A DNA stretch of 64,000 nucleotides, taken from Blastococcus sp. URHD0036. GTDB lineage: Bacteria; Actinomycetota; Actinomycetes; Mycobacteriales; Geodermatophilaceae. How positions within the stretch are numbered: the stretch's first letter is position 1; each line of letters starts with the position of its first letter. Where the stretch lies: assembly GCF_000701365.1 (NCBI RefSeq), contig NZ_KL370778.1:284269-348268 (forward strand), given 5' to 3'. Below, one piece after another: positions 43,766 through 52,553 of the stretch. The translations under genes and the position numbers were made by a program. The notes beneath the pieces were generated by a model, which was not told the DNA's origin, did not search any database, and saw nothing but the letters and a program-made list of their open reading frames with translations.

Positions 43766-45064
43766 GTGCAGCAGGCGCCGAGCCGGGTCCGGCTGCTCTT
43801 CGGCCGCCCCGACTTCCGCCGGCTGCTGGCGACCCGCCTCCTCTCCCAGTCCGGCGACGGCGTGCTCCAGGCGGCGCTTGCCGGCACGGTGCTGTTCAAC
43901 CCGCAGCGGGCCACCGATCCGGTCGACGTCGCGGCGAGCTTCGCCGTCCTCCTGCTGCCGTACTCGCTGGTGGGGCCGTTCGCCGGCGTGCTGCTCGACC
44001 GGTGGAGCCGGCGTCAGGTGCTCGTCGTCGCCAACGTCGTCCGCAGCGCGCTGGTGCTCGTCGTCGCCGCCCTGATCGCCGCCGGGGTGGCGGGCGTGCC
44101 GCTGTACGGCGCGGGGCTGCTCGTCTTCGGGGTCAACCGCTTCCTCCTGGCCGCACTCTCCGCCGGGCTGCCGCACACGATCGAGCAGGACTGGCTGGTG
44201 TCGGCCAACGCCTTCTCCACGACGGCCGGTACGGGAGCGGCGGTCGTCGGCGGCGGCGCGGCCGTGGGCATCGCCACGCTGGCCGGAGCGGGGGATACGG
44301 CCTACGCCGTCGTGGCGGCGGCCGCGGCGCTGCCCTACCTGGCGGCCTCCCTGGCGGCGGCCGGCTTCTCCCGGACGCACCTGGGCCCGGACGCCGCCGT
44401 CGCCACGGCACGGCTGACCGCTGGTGACGTGGCGCGCGGGATGGTCGCCGGCGCCCGGCACGTGGCGGCGATCGCGCCCGCGGCCACGGCGCTCGCGGCC
44501 ATCTCCGTCCACCGGATCTGCTTCGGCTTCCTCACGCTCATGACGCTGCTGCTCTACCGCAACACCTTCGAGCCCTGGGGGGCGCTGCTGCCCACGGGGC
44601 TGGCCGGGGTGAGCCAGTGGGTGTTCGCCGGTGCCGCGGGGGCGCTGCTGGCAGCGGGCGTGACCCCGCGGGTGGTCCGGCGCATCGGCAAGCCGCGGTG
44701 GACGACCCTGCTGCTGGCCCTCGGCGCCGTCCAGGTCGGGCTGTGGGTGCCACCCCTGCCGCCCACCGCGGTCGCCGCCGGCTTCGTGCTCGGCTTCGTG
44801 GGTCAGGGCGTGAAGATCTGCACGGACACGACGCTGCAGGAGACCGTCTCCGACGACCACCGGGGTCGGGTCTTCTCCTTCTACGACACCCTGTTCAACG
44901 TCACGTTCGTCGCCGCGGTCGTGGCGGGCGCGTTCCTGCTGCCGCCGTCGGGGATCTCCTACGCCGTCCTGGCCGGCGTCGCCGCCACCTACCTCCTCGC
45001 CGCTGTGGCCCATGCGGAGTGCGAGAGGCGAGGTTTCCTACGCTCTCGCACTCCGGTCAGCTGA
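43766..45064 (+). CDS. MFS transporter (Rv0037c-like)
   Basis: 432 residues with about twelve membrane segments. The first cytoplasmic loop has the MFS motif DRWSRRQVLV. It resembles the MFS_1/enterobactin-exporter type (Rv0037c) often next to YqgE. Substrate is unknown. The 3' end (45016-45060) is made from a 45-bp palindromic repeat also found at 46043, so the last 16 residues (ECERRGFLRSRTPVS) are likely encoded by an inserted element and are not native. It overlaps the convergent pseudogene by eight bases. Confidence 0.9.
   Translation: MQQAPSRVRLLFGRPDFRRLLATRLLSQSGDGVLQAALAGTVLFNPQRATDPVDVAASFAVLLLPYSLVGPFAGVLLDRWSRRQVLVVANVVRSALVLVVAALIAAGVAGVPLYGAGLLVFGVNRFLLAALSAGLPHTIEQDWLVSANAFSTTAGTGAAVVGGGAAVGIATLAGAGDTAYAVVAAAAALPYLAASLAAAGFSRTHLGPDAAVATARLTAGDVARGMVAGARHVAAIAPAATALAAISVHRICFGFLTLMTLLLYRNTFEPWGALLPTGLAGVSQWVFAGAAGALLAAGVTPRVVRRIGKPRWTTLLLALGAVQVGLWVPPLPPTAVAAGFVLGFVGQGVKICTDTTLQETVSDDHRGRVFSFYDTLFNVTFVAAVVAGAFLLPPSGISYAVLAGVAATYLLAAVAHAECERRGFLRSRTPVS
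45016..45060. repeat. 45-bp palindromic repeat, copy 1
   Basis: Arms GGAGTGCGAGAG and CTCTCGCACTCC enclose a loop; the whole element matches copy 2 (46043-46087) except at two positions. It lies in the 3' end of the MFS gene and includes the stop codon of the pseudogene. Confidence 0.9.
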
Positions 45065-45991
45065 GGGTCGCCGCGATCTCCCGTCCGCACTCGACGGGAG
45101 AGCTGCGCAAGCGGCGGACGAGGTAGCGCAGGAGCAGGAGCCCCGCGGCCTGGAGCGCGTTCTGCCGGACGAGGTCGCGCGCCCAGTCCTCCGCCGAGAG
45201 GTGGAACGCCGCCCCGTCGGCCTCGACCACCACTCCCTGCGCGCGCCAGAGGGCATCCACGAAGTACGCGCCGGCCGGGGTCTGACGACTGCACCCCACT
45301 CGGGCTCCGGGAGCCCGGCGGCGACCACGACGCGGCGGAGGTCTGCCTCCCCCACCGAGCGCATCCCCCGCCGTGCGTCACCGAGAGCCTGCTGCAGCCA
45401 GACGGTCAGCCGCCGCCCCAGGCGAGCAGCCTCGGCCTCCAGCGCCGGGACCGAGCAGAGGTTCCTCTGCAGGACGTCGGCGACGGCGTGGTCGACATCG
45501 CCCCGGCGCGTGGCGGTGATCGCGGCGTCGACGACCGCGCGCGCCGGCGCCGTCACCCGGACGCCCTGCAGGACGCGCACCTCCTCGACGGGACGGCGGC
45601 TCTGGTGGACGACGACGAAGCCTCGGGAGCGCACGTGGTGTCCGTGGCGAGCGGTGACCTCCACGAGCCCGCCCTCCTCCGGCGTCCGGTAGTCGCCTCG
45701 GACCCCACCGGCACGGCGGGAGGCGGGCAGTTCCTCCGCGCGGCACCCCGAGGCGACCAGAGCGCTCCGGTGGGAGAGCACGGACCCCGCACCGGCGTAG
45801 TGCAGCGCCGCACACCACCGCTCGCGCCGTGTCAACGGCCCGGAGTGGCTGACGAAGACGCCGGGCAGGGGCTCCTGCCAGGCTCCGGCGGCTACAGCGG
45901 TGCGGAGCCGGTGGGCACTGAGCCCGGCCGCCGTGAGCGCGGAGCGCGGCGCGACCTGGGCGCCGTCGAGGTCGATGGGTGGCAGGCGCAC
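45057..45991 (-). pseudogene. frameshifted AbiEi-like/DUF559 protein gene
   Basis: The N-terminal part (45991 to about 45290) encodes an AbiEi antitoxin-type winged domain region (LSAHRLRTAVAAGAWQEPLPGVFVS) and middle segment. The C-terminal part (about 45299 to 45057), in the frame one base back, encodes a DUF559/Vsr-like nuclease fold (VVVEADGAAFHLSAEDWARDLVRQNALQAAG). The two read as one protein if a base is restored near 45290-45300. Such genes are common and variable in actinobacteria and may belong to defence or toxin-antitoxin families. A sequencing error is the main alternative. The gene is bracketed by two 45-bp repeats. Confidence 0.75.
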
Positions 45992-46042
45992 CGGGGGAGG
46001 GTGACGTCGATCGCCCTCCGCGCGCCGACGTCGTCCACAGGT

Positions 46043-46087
46043 GGAGTGCGAGAGGCGAGGTTTCCTGCGCTCTCGCACTCCGTTCAG
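46043..46087. repeat. 45-bp palindromic repeat, copy 2
   Basis: Same palindrome as copy 1, 1027 bp away in direct orientation. It covers the stop of the tRNA nucleotidyltransferase gene and could also act as its terminator. Confidence 0.9.
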
Positions 46088-47598
46088 GAGGAGCGGGTGG
46101 CCCACCAGCGGCGGAGTTCGGCCTCGGCCTCGTCGGGGTCCAGCGGCCCGCGCTCCAGCCGCAGCTCCTTGAGGTGCCGCCAGGCCTCGCCGACCTCGCG
46201 GCCCGGCCCGATCCCGAGGATCTCCATGATCGCGTTGCCGTCGAGGTCCGGCCGCACCCGTGCGAGGTCCTCGGCCGCCGACAGCTCCGTGATCCGCTGC
46301 TCCAGCGAGTCGTAGGTCGCCGCCAGCGTCGCCGCCCGCCGCTTGTTGCGGGTCGTGCAGTCCGAGCGCACGAGCACGTGCAGCCGGGGGAGCAGGTCGC
46401 CGGCGTCGGTGACGTAGCGGCGCACCGCGGAGTCGGTCCACTCACCGCGGCCGTATCCGTGGAACCGCAGGTGCAGGAAGGTCAGCCGGGCGACGGCCTC
46501 CACGACGTCCTTCGGGTAGCGCAGCGCGGTCAGCCGCTTGCGCACCAGCTTGGCGCCGACCACCTCGTGGTGGTGGAAGGAGACCCGGCCCCGCTCCTCG
46601 TGGCGGCGGGTGGCCGGCTTGCCGATGTCGTGCAGCAGCGCGGCCAGCCGCAGCACGAGGTCCGGGGACTCCAGGCCACTGCCCTCGCTCGCCGCCCGCT
46701 CGCGCTCGCCCTCGATCGCCTGGTCGAGCACGGTCAGCGAGTGCGTGTAGACGTCCTTGTGCTGGTGGTGCTCGTCGATCTCCATCCGCAGCGCCCCGAG
46801 CTCGGGGAGGACGACGTCGGCCAGCCCGGTCTCGACGAACAGCTGCAGCGCGGCCCGCGGGGAGTCCTGCAGCAGCGTCTTCGACAGCTCCGCCTGCACC
46901 CGCTCCGGCGTGATCCGGGCCAGCTCCGCGGACATGTCGGTCATCGCCGTCACGACCTCGTCGTCGGGCGTGAGGCCCAGCTGCGCGACGAAGCGCACCG
47001 CCCGCAACATCCGCAGCGGGTCGTCGGCGAAGGAGTCGACCGCGGTCCCCGGCGTCCGCAGCCGCCGGGCCAGCAGGTCACCGAGGCCGCCGAAGGGGTC
47101 GGTCACGGTCCGGTCGGCCGCGAGGGAGACGGCCATCGCGTTCACCGTGAAGTCGCGGCGGGCCAGGTCGTCGACCAGCGAGGAACCCCAGGCCACCTCG
47201 GGGTTGCGGGACTCACGGTCGTAGCGGTCCGCCCGGAAGGTGGTGATCTCCAGCCGGACGCCCCGCACCTCCGCCCCGACCGTGCCGAAGGCGATGCCCT
47301 GGTTCCACGTGGAACCCGCCCAGCCGCGCAGGAGCTCGAGGGTCTGCTCGGGATGGGCGTCGGTGGTGACGTCGAGGTCCCCGGGGACGCGCGGCCCGCC
47401 GGACCCGGCGGCCAGCAGCGCGTCGCGCACCGACCCACCGACCAGGTGGGCCTGGAAGCCGGCCGCGGCGAAGCGCTCGCCCAGCTCGCCGAGCACGGGG
47501 GAGACGTCGACGAGCTCCCGCACGGTCTGCTGGACGGCGGCAGGCACCGGCTCGGCGACAGGGGGAGCCGGCGGACGACTCGGGAGCTGCTCGGACAC
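46084..47598 (-). CDS. cca: CCA tRNA nucleotidyltransferase
   Basis: 504 residues (pcnA in actinobacterial annotation). The nucleotidyltransferase head has LVGGSVRDALL and the metal pair DLDVTTDA, then RRDFTVNAMA. RNA-binding helices and an HD domain (ALLHDIGKPATRRHEERGRVSFHHHE) follow. The protein adds or repairs the CCA end of tRNA. Start is GTG 47598; TACTCT lies eight bases upstream on this strand. It is divergent from the Nudix gene, as Rv3907c is from mutT4 in M. tuberculosis. A parS site is inside the gene. Confidence 0.95.
   Translation of the reverse strand: MSEQLPSRPPAPPVAEPVPAAVQQTVRELVDVSPVLGELGERFAAAGFQAHLVGGSVRDALLAAGSGGPRVPGDLDVTTDAHPEQTLELLRGWAGSTWNQGIAFGTVGAEVRGVRLEITTFRADRYDRESRNPEVAWGSSLVDDLARRDFTVNAMAVSLAADRTVTDPFGGLGDLLARRLRTPGTAVDSFADDPLRMLRAVRFVAQLGLTPDDEVVTAMTDMSAELARITPERVQAELSKTLLQDSPRAALQLFVETGLADVVLPELGALRMEIDEHHQHKDVYTHSLTVLDQAIEGERERAASEGSGLESPDLVLRLAALLHDIGKPATRRHEERGRVSFHHHEVVGAKLVRKRLTALRYPKDVVEAVARLTFLHLRFHGYGRGEWTDSAVRRYVTDAGDLLPRLHVLVRSDCTTRNKRRAATLAATYDSLEQRITELSAAEDLARVRPDLDGNAIMEILGIGPGREVGEAWRHLKELRLERGPLDPDEAEAELRRWWATRSS
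47302..47315. promoter_or_regulatory. parS site inside cca
   Basis: Exact GTTCCACGTGGAAC within the coding sequence. Confidence 0.92.
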
Positions 47599-47606
47599 GA
47601 CGAGCC

Positions 47607-47612
47607 AGAGTA
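47607..47612 (-). promoter_or_regulatory. -10 hexamer for cca
   Basis: TACTCT on the minus strand, eight bases before the GTG. This predicts a leader of about two bases. Confidence 0.4.
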
Positions 47613-47628
47613 GTGCCGCCGTGCGCGC

Positions 47629-47640
47629 TACCCTCCTGGC
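47629..47640 (+). promoter_or_regulatory. -10 hexamer of a predicted leaderless promoter (Nudix gene)
   Basis: TACCCT at 47629-47634, six bases, then ATG 47641. Confidence 0.55.
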
Positions 47641-48117
47641 ATGGCTGGGACGGGCGGGCGCGGGCGCCCCGGCCGCCGGTTGCGCCGGGTCGACGAGACC
47701 TCCGCCGGGGGCCTGGTGGTCGCCGACGACGGCGTGACGGGTCCCCGGGCAGCCCTCATCGGCCGCACCGACCGGCGCGGTCGCCTGCTCTGGTCGCTGC
47801 CCAAGGGCCACATCGAGGCCGGCGAGACCCCCGAGGACACCGCCGTGCGCGAGGTCGCGGAGGAGACCGGGATCATCGGCGAGGTCCTCGCGCCGCTCGG
47901 GATCATCGACTTCTGGTTCGTCGCGGACGGGCGGCGGGTGCACAAGACCGTCCACCACTTCCTCCTCCGTGCCGTCGGCGGCGCCCTGTCCGACGCCGAC
48001 GTCGAGGTGACCGAGGTGGCGTGGGTGCCCCTCGAGGAGCTGAGCGACCGGCTGGCCTACGCCGACGAGCGGGCCCTCGTCGAGCGCGCCCCGGCGCTGC
48101 TCGCCGACAGCGCGTGA
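47641..48117 (+). CDS. Nudix hydrolase (MutT4/Rv3908-like)
   Basis: 158 residues with an intact Nudix box, [23 protein letters not shown] in outline, preceded by SLPKGH. The gene sits where mutT4 is in M. tuberculosis. The family hydrolyses nucleotide derivatives such as diadenosine polyphosphates or damaged dNTPs; the substrate is not certain. Its stop overlaps the GTG of the next gene (GTGA). It starts the mutT4-DUF6049-murJ-pseudokinase run. Confidence 0.92.
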   Translation: MAGTGGRGRPGRRLRRVDETSAGGLVVADDGVTGPRAALIGRTDRRGRLLWSLPKGHIEAGETPEDTAVREVAEETGIIGEVLAPLGIIDFWFVADGRRVHKTVHHFLLRAVGGALSDADVEVTEVAWVPLEELSDRLAYADERALVERAPALLADSA

Positions 48118-50462
48118 GCCGCGACCCCTCGACTGCGCACGGGCACGGCACCGCACGCCGGGGGAACCGCCCCGGCCGCCGCTCGGCGCTGCTTCGGCTG
48201 CTCGTCCTGGCACTGCTGGCCCTGCCGCTGCTGGCCGGGCCCGTCATCGCCGCCGGGCCCGCCGCCGCGGCCCCGGCGGCGCCCGGGGGACCGGGGGACG
48301 ACGGCGGGACCGACGCCGAGCGACCGGTCCGCATCGACCTCGCGCGGATCGACCCCGCCACCGTCGCCCCCGGCGGCACGATCACGCTGACCCTGACGCT
48401 GACCAACACCGGCGAGGAGGACCTGTCGGGGCTCAGCGTGCGCCTCCAGCGCGGGGACGTGGTGCGCACGCGCGCCGAGCTGCTGGAGGCCGACTCCGAT
48501 CCGGACCCGGCGACCGCGGCCACGACGGCGTTCCAGACGATCCCCGACCCCCTGCCCGCCGGTGAGCAGCTCTCGGTCACCTACACGACCACCACCGTCG
48601 ACCTGCAGCTCGGCGAGGACGGCGTCTACCCCGTCCTGGTCAACCTCAACGGCGCCGGGGCCGACGGCGAGCAACGCCGGGTGGGCGAGCTGTCCACCTC
48701 CGTCGTCCAGACCTCGCTGCCCCCGGGCGGGGCCACGGGCGTCGCCTGGCTGTGGCCGCTGGTGGAACCGACCCACCGCGACGCCGACGGGCGGTTCGTC
48801 GACGACGACCTGGCCGACGAGGTCGCCTCCGGTGGCCGCCTGGACCGGGCGCTGGCCGCCGTGGAGCAGATCCCGGAGGTCGTCCCCTTCGGCGGCTCCC
48901 CGCAGCCGTCGGTCGGTGTGGTCCTGGCCGTCGACCCCGCCCTCGTCGAGGCCCTCGCCCTCATGGCCGAGGGTCCCTACGACGTGGGCAGCGACACGGG
49001 GACCGGCACCGAGGCAGCGAAGGCCTTCCTCGAACGCCTCAAGGCCGTCGCCGCCGCGAACACCGTGGTGGCGCTGCCCTACGGCGACACCGACGTGGAC
49101 GCGCTGACGACCGCGGGGCTGTCCGCGGTCGCCGCTCGCGCCCTGCCCGGCACCGGGACCGCCGCCGCGGCGCCGGCCTCCCCCGAGGCGGACGGGACAC
49201 CCGTCGCGCAGACCGGCGCCGGCACCCGGATCCTGCGCGATGTGCTCGGTGTCGAGCCGCGGACCGACGTGGCGTGGGCCGCCGGCGGCACGCTGCACGG
49301 CCAGACCCTCGGCGTGCTGCGGGACGGCGAGATCGCGCACGTCGTCGTCAGCTCCGCGGCGCTGGCCGACGGGGCCGAGGCGGTCGGGCTGGGCTCGGGC
49401 GGCGCCGCTGCCCGGACCCCGCTCGCCGACGGCGCGGGCGGCCTGGTCGCCGACGCGGAGCTCAGCGCGCTCGCCGGGAGCGCCGGGTCGGTGTCCGGCG
49501 GCCCCCGCGCGGCCGCTCAGCGGTACGTGGCCGAGCTGACGCTGCTCGCCCGCCAGCCCGGCGGCGATCCGCTGTCGCCGCGCACCGTGCTGATCGCCCC
49601 GCCCCGGCAGCTCGACGCCGAACCCGAGGACCTGACGGCGATGATCGCCGCCACCGCGCAGCTGCCCGGGGTGCACCCGGCCGGCCTCGACGAGCTGCTC
49701 GCGGGCCCGGTGGCCGACGCCGGCGGCCTGATCCCGCCCGCGGAGCCGGCCGGGCTCGACCCCGCCGTCCTGATCGACGTCCAGGCCGCGACGGACGTGC
49801 GCGACGACCTCGCCGGCGCCGTCATCGGGGACGCGGCCGCGGCCCTGGCACCGGCTGACGCGGCCGCAGCGCGAGCGACCACGGTGGGGTGGCGCGACGA
49901 CCCGGAGCGCGCCCGGGAGGCCGCGAGCGACCTGCGCCGGACGCTGGACGGTCTCCTGGACCAGGTCACCCTGCTCTCCCCGGCCGACGGCACCTACAGC
50001 CTCGCCTCCAGCGACGCACCGCTGGTCCTGACCGTGCGCAACGACCTGCCCTTCGCCGTGCAGGTCCGGCTGCAGGTCCGCACCCGCAGCGGCGTGGGGC
50101 TCTCCGTGGAGGACATCGGACTCCAGACGCTGGCCCCGGGCCAGCGCACCACGCTCCAGGTGCCCACCGAGGTCCGCCAGTCCGGCCGGTTCGCCGTCAC
50201 CGCCCGGCTGACCACCCCGAACGGGGCGCCGCTCGGCGAGACGGTCGAGCTGCAGGTCACCAGCACCGCCTACGGCGTGATCTCCCTCGCGATCACGATC
50301 GGCGCCGCCGCGCTGCTCGGCCTGCTGTTCCTCCGGCGGCTGGTGCACTTCCTGCGCCGCCGGCGGGCGCGGGCGGGGCGGAACGGCGACGAGGACGACG
50401 AGCTGACCGCGGCCCCCGAGGGCGCGGCGGTCCCGCTGCCGCCCACGCGGAGTCCGGTGTGA
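48114..50462 (+). CDS. DUF6049-like secreted membrane-anchored protein (Rv3909-like)
   Basis: 782 residues. A basic N-terminus with a signal/anchor segment (about 25-50, [19 protein letters not shown]), a beta-rich domain with [17 protein letters not shown], a long Ala-rich middle part and one C-terminal membrane segment (about 722-742) before a short acidic tail. The fold looks like a divergent beta-sandwich plus glycosidase-like region. Gene position between mutT4 and murJ and the Rv3909 equivalence suggest a role in cell-wall assembly; the function is unknown. The start GTG overlaps the Nudix stop, and its stop overlaps the murJ start. Confidence 0.86.
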   Translation: MSRDPSTAHGHGTARRGNRPGRRSALLRLLVLALLALPLLAGPVIAAGPAAAAPAAPGGPGDDGGTDAERPVRIDLARIDPATVAPGGTITLTLTLTNTGEEDLSGLSVRLQRGDVVRTRAELLEADSDPDPATAATTAFQTIPDPLPAGEQLSVTYTTTTVDLQLGEDGVYPVLVNLNGAGADGEQRRVGELSTSVVQTSLPPGGATGVAWLWPLVEPTHRDADGRFVDDDLADEVASGGRLDRALAAVEQIPEVVPFGGSPQPSVGVVLAVDPALVEALALMAEGPYDVGSDTGTGTEAAKAFLERLKAVAAANTVVALPYGDTDVDALTTAGLSAVAARALPGTGTAAAAPASPEADGTPVAQTGAGTRILRDVLGVEPRTDVAWAAGGTLHGQTLGVLRDGEIAHVVVSSAALADGAEAVGLGSGGAAARTPLADGAGGLVADAELSALAGSAGSVSGGPRAAAQRYVAELTLLARQPGGDPLSPRTVLIAPPRQLDAEPEDLTAMIAATAQLPGVHPAGLDELLAGPVADAGGLIPPAEPAGLDPAVLIDVQAATDVRDDLAGAVIGDAAAALAPADAAAARATTVGWRDDPERAREAASDLRRTLDGLLDQVTLLSPADGTYSLASSDAPLVLTVRNDLPFAVQVRLQVRTRSGVGLSVEDIGLQTLAPGQRTTLQVPTEVRQSGRFAVTARLTTPNGAPLGETVELQVTSTAYGVISLAITIGAAALLGLLFLRRLVHFLRRRRARAGRNGDEDDELTAAPEGAAVPLPPTRSPV

Positions 50463-52477
50463 GCGGCGACGGCCCGGTCGGGGAGCAGGACCGCCCCCTG
50501 CCCCCCGTCCCGCCGCCCCTGGCGCGGCGACGCCCCCCGGCCGAGAGCCGGGGACCCCGGACCGGCGCGCCGCTGCCCCCGCCCCCGTATCCGGTGGTCC
50601 CCGACGGCGGGAGCGACGGGAACGGCGTGGCGCGGCAGGGCGACCCGGCCTCGCACGGACCGCCGTCGCCGCCGTTGCGGCCCGTGCCCCCGGCGGCCGT
50701 GCGGCGGGACCGGCCGGTGGTGCGGGACCGCCCGCTGCCGCCGGTGCCCCCGCCGCGCCCGCGGTTCGTGCCCAGTCCGGAGTACACCCAGCTCATCCCG
50801 GTCCTGCCCGCGGTGCCGCAGCGCACCGACGAGACGGACGAGGAGGCCTCGGCCCGCGAGGGCGCTCCCGGCGCCAGCAAGGGCATCCTGCGCGCTGCGG
50901 GCACGATGGCCGTGGCCACGCTCGTCTCCCGGGTCACGGGCCTGCTCCGCACGATGGTGCTGGCCGCCGCGCTCGGCGTCGGGCTGGTCAACGACGCCTA
51001 CAACACCGCCAACACCCTGCCCAACATCGTGTACGAGCTCCTGCTCGGCGGCGTGCTCACGTCGGTGATCGTGCCGCTGTTCGTGCACGCCCAGGAGCGC
51101 GACCGCGACGGCGGGGTCGGTTACGTCCAGCGGCTGTCGACGATCGCCATCGCCGGTCTGGTGGTCGTCACGGGCGTCGCGGTGCTCATCGCACCGCTGC
51201 TGACCCGGCTCTACGGCATCTCGGGGGACCCCGAGCAGGTCGAGCTCGCCAACTGGCTGGCGCGGCTGCTGCTGCTGGAGATCGTCTTCTACGGCATCGG
51301 CGCCCTGGCCCAGGCCGTGCTCAACAGCCGCAACGTCTTCGGTCCACCGGCCTGGGCGCCGGTGCTCAACAACGTCATCGTCATCGCCACCGGCGTGGTG
51401 TTCATGGTGGCCTCCTCCGGCGAGCTCACCCCCGGCACGATCAGCCCCGGACTCGTCTGGCTGCTCGGCATCGGCACCACGCTCGGCATCGCGTCCCAGG
51501 CCCTGGTGCTGCTCCCGCTGCTGCCCCGGGTCGGCGTGCCGCTGCGTCCCCGATGGGGGCTGCGGGACACCGGGCTGCGCGAGGCAGGCTCGCTGGGTCT
51601 GTGGGTGATCGCGTACTCCGCGGTCAGCGCGGTCGGTGTCGCCATCGCCACGCGCATCGCCAACGCCGCGGGCCGCGAGGGCGGCCTGGGCTCGAGCGCC
51701 TACGCCATCGCCAGCCTGCTGTTCCAGATGCCCTACGGGATCATCGGCGTCGCGCTGCTGACCGCACTGGTGCCCAGGATGAGCCGGGCCGCGGCACGGT
51801 CGGACACGGACGGCGTGATCCGGGACCTCGCCCTGGGGACGCGCCTGTCCGCGCTGGGGCTGCTCCCGATCAGCGCGGCGCTCACGGTGCTCGGACCGGC
51901 GCTGGCGACCGTGGCCTTCGCCCGGGGCCAGACGACGGTCTCCGAGGCCCACGCCATCGGCGAGGCGCTGGCCATCGGTGCCTTCGGCCTGCTGCCCATG
52001 GCCGTGACGCTGCTGCAGTTGCGCGTCTTCTACGCCATGAAGGACGCCCGCACCCCGACGCTCATCCAGGTCGGGATGGTCGCCGTCCGCGTGCCGCTGC
52101 TCCTGCTGGTGCCGCTGGTCGTCGAACCGGAGCACGTCGTCGCCGGGATCATGCTCGTCACGAGCATCACCTACGTCGCCGGCTGGGTCCTCGGGCACGT
52201 CGCGCTGACCCGCCGGCTGGGGTCCCTGGACACCCGCGCGACCCTCCTCCCCGTACTCCGCGTGACCGTGGCGTCGCTCGCGGCTGCTCTGGTCGGGTGG
52301 GGGGTCACGATCGTGTCTCGGACTGTGCTCGGAGACTCCCTGGCGGGTTCGCTCGGCACCCTCCTCATCGGTACCGTGGTCATCGGAGTCGCAGCCATCG
52401 GCGGCATGCTGCTCGCCCGGGTACCCGAGGTGACCGGACCGCTCACCGCGGTCCTGGACCGCCGGAGGCGCGGGTGA
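50459..52477 (+). CDS. murJ: lipid II flippase MurJ (MviN)
   Basis: 672 residues. The N-terminal 130 residues are a proline-rich cytoplasmic extension (many PPP runs). About fourteen membrane segments follow, opening with the MviN signature ILRAAGTMAVATLVSRVTGLLRTMVLAAALG in outline, then NTLPNIVYELLLGGVL. It flips lipid II across the membrane for peptidoglycan synthesis. In mycobacteria the protein continues into a pseudokinase; here the pseudokinase is a separate gene 76 bp downstream. GTG 50459 overlaps the preceding TGA. Confidence 0.95.
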   Translation: MSGDGPVGEQDRPLPPVPPPLARRRPPAESRGPRTGAPLPPPPYPVVPDGGSDGNGVARQGDPASHGPPSPPLRPVPPAAVRRDRPVVRDRPLPPVPPPRPRFVPSPEYTQLIPVLPAVPQRTDETDEEASAREGAPGASKGILRAAGTMAVATLVSRVTGLLRTMVLAAALGVGLVNDAYNTANTLPNIVYELLLGGVLTSVIVPLFVHAQERDRDGGVGYVQRLSTIAIAGLVVVTGVAVLIAPLLTRLYGISGDPEQVELANWLARLLLLEIVFYGIGALAQAVLNSRNVFGPPAWAPVLNNVIVIATGVVFMVASSGELTPGTISPGLVWLLGIGTTLGIASQALVLLPLLPRVGVPLRPRWGLRDTGLREAGSLGLWVIAYSAVSAVGVAIATRIANAAGREGGLGSSAYAIASLLFQMPYGIIGVALLTALVPRMSRAAARSDTDGVIRDLALGTRLSALGLLPISAALTVLGPALATVAFARGQTTVSEAHAIGEALAIGAFGLLPMAVTLLQLRVFYAMKDARTPTLIQVGMVAVRVPLLLLVPLVVEPEHVVAGIMLVTSITYVAGWVLGHVALTRRLGSLDTRATLLPVLRVTVASLAAALVGWGVTIVSRTVLGDSLAGSLGTLLIGTVVIGVAAIGGMLLARVPEVTGPLTAVLDRRRRG

Positions 52478-52553
52478 CCGGCGGCCCGATGTCGCGACCC
52501 CTCAGCGGAGCAGGCGCGCCGCAGGCGACGAGTGGGACGGGGAGGCCGCGGCG

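Noticed and set aside
45057..45991. Programmed ribosomal frameshift in the DUF559-type gene
   Set aside because: No slippery heptamer or downstream stimulatory structure is evident at the break; mutation is simpler.
45016..46087. Insertion sequence ends
   Set aside because: The copies are direct repeats of a palindrome and no transposase lies between them.
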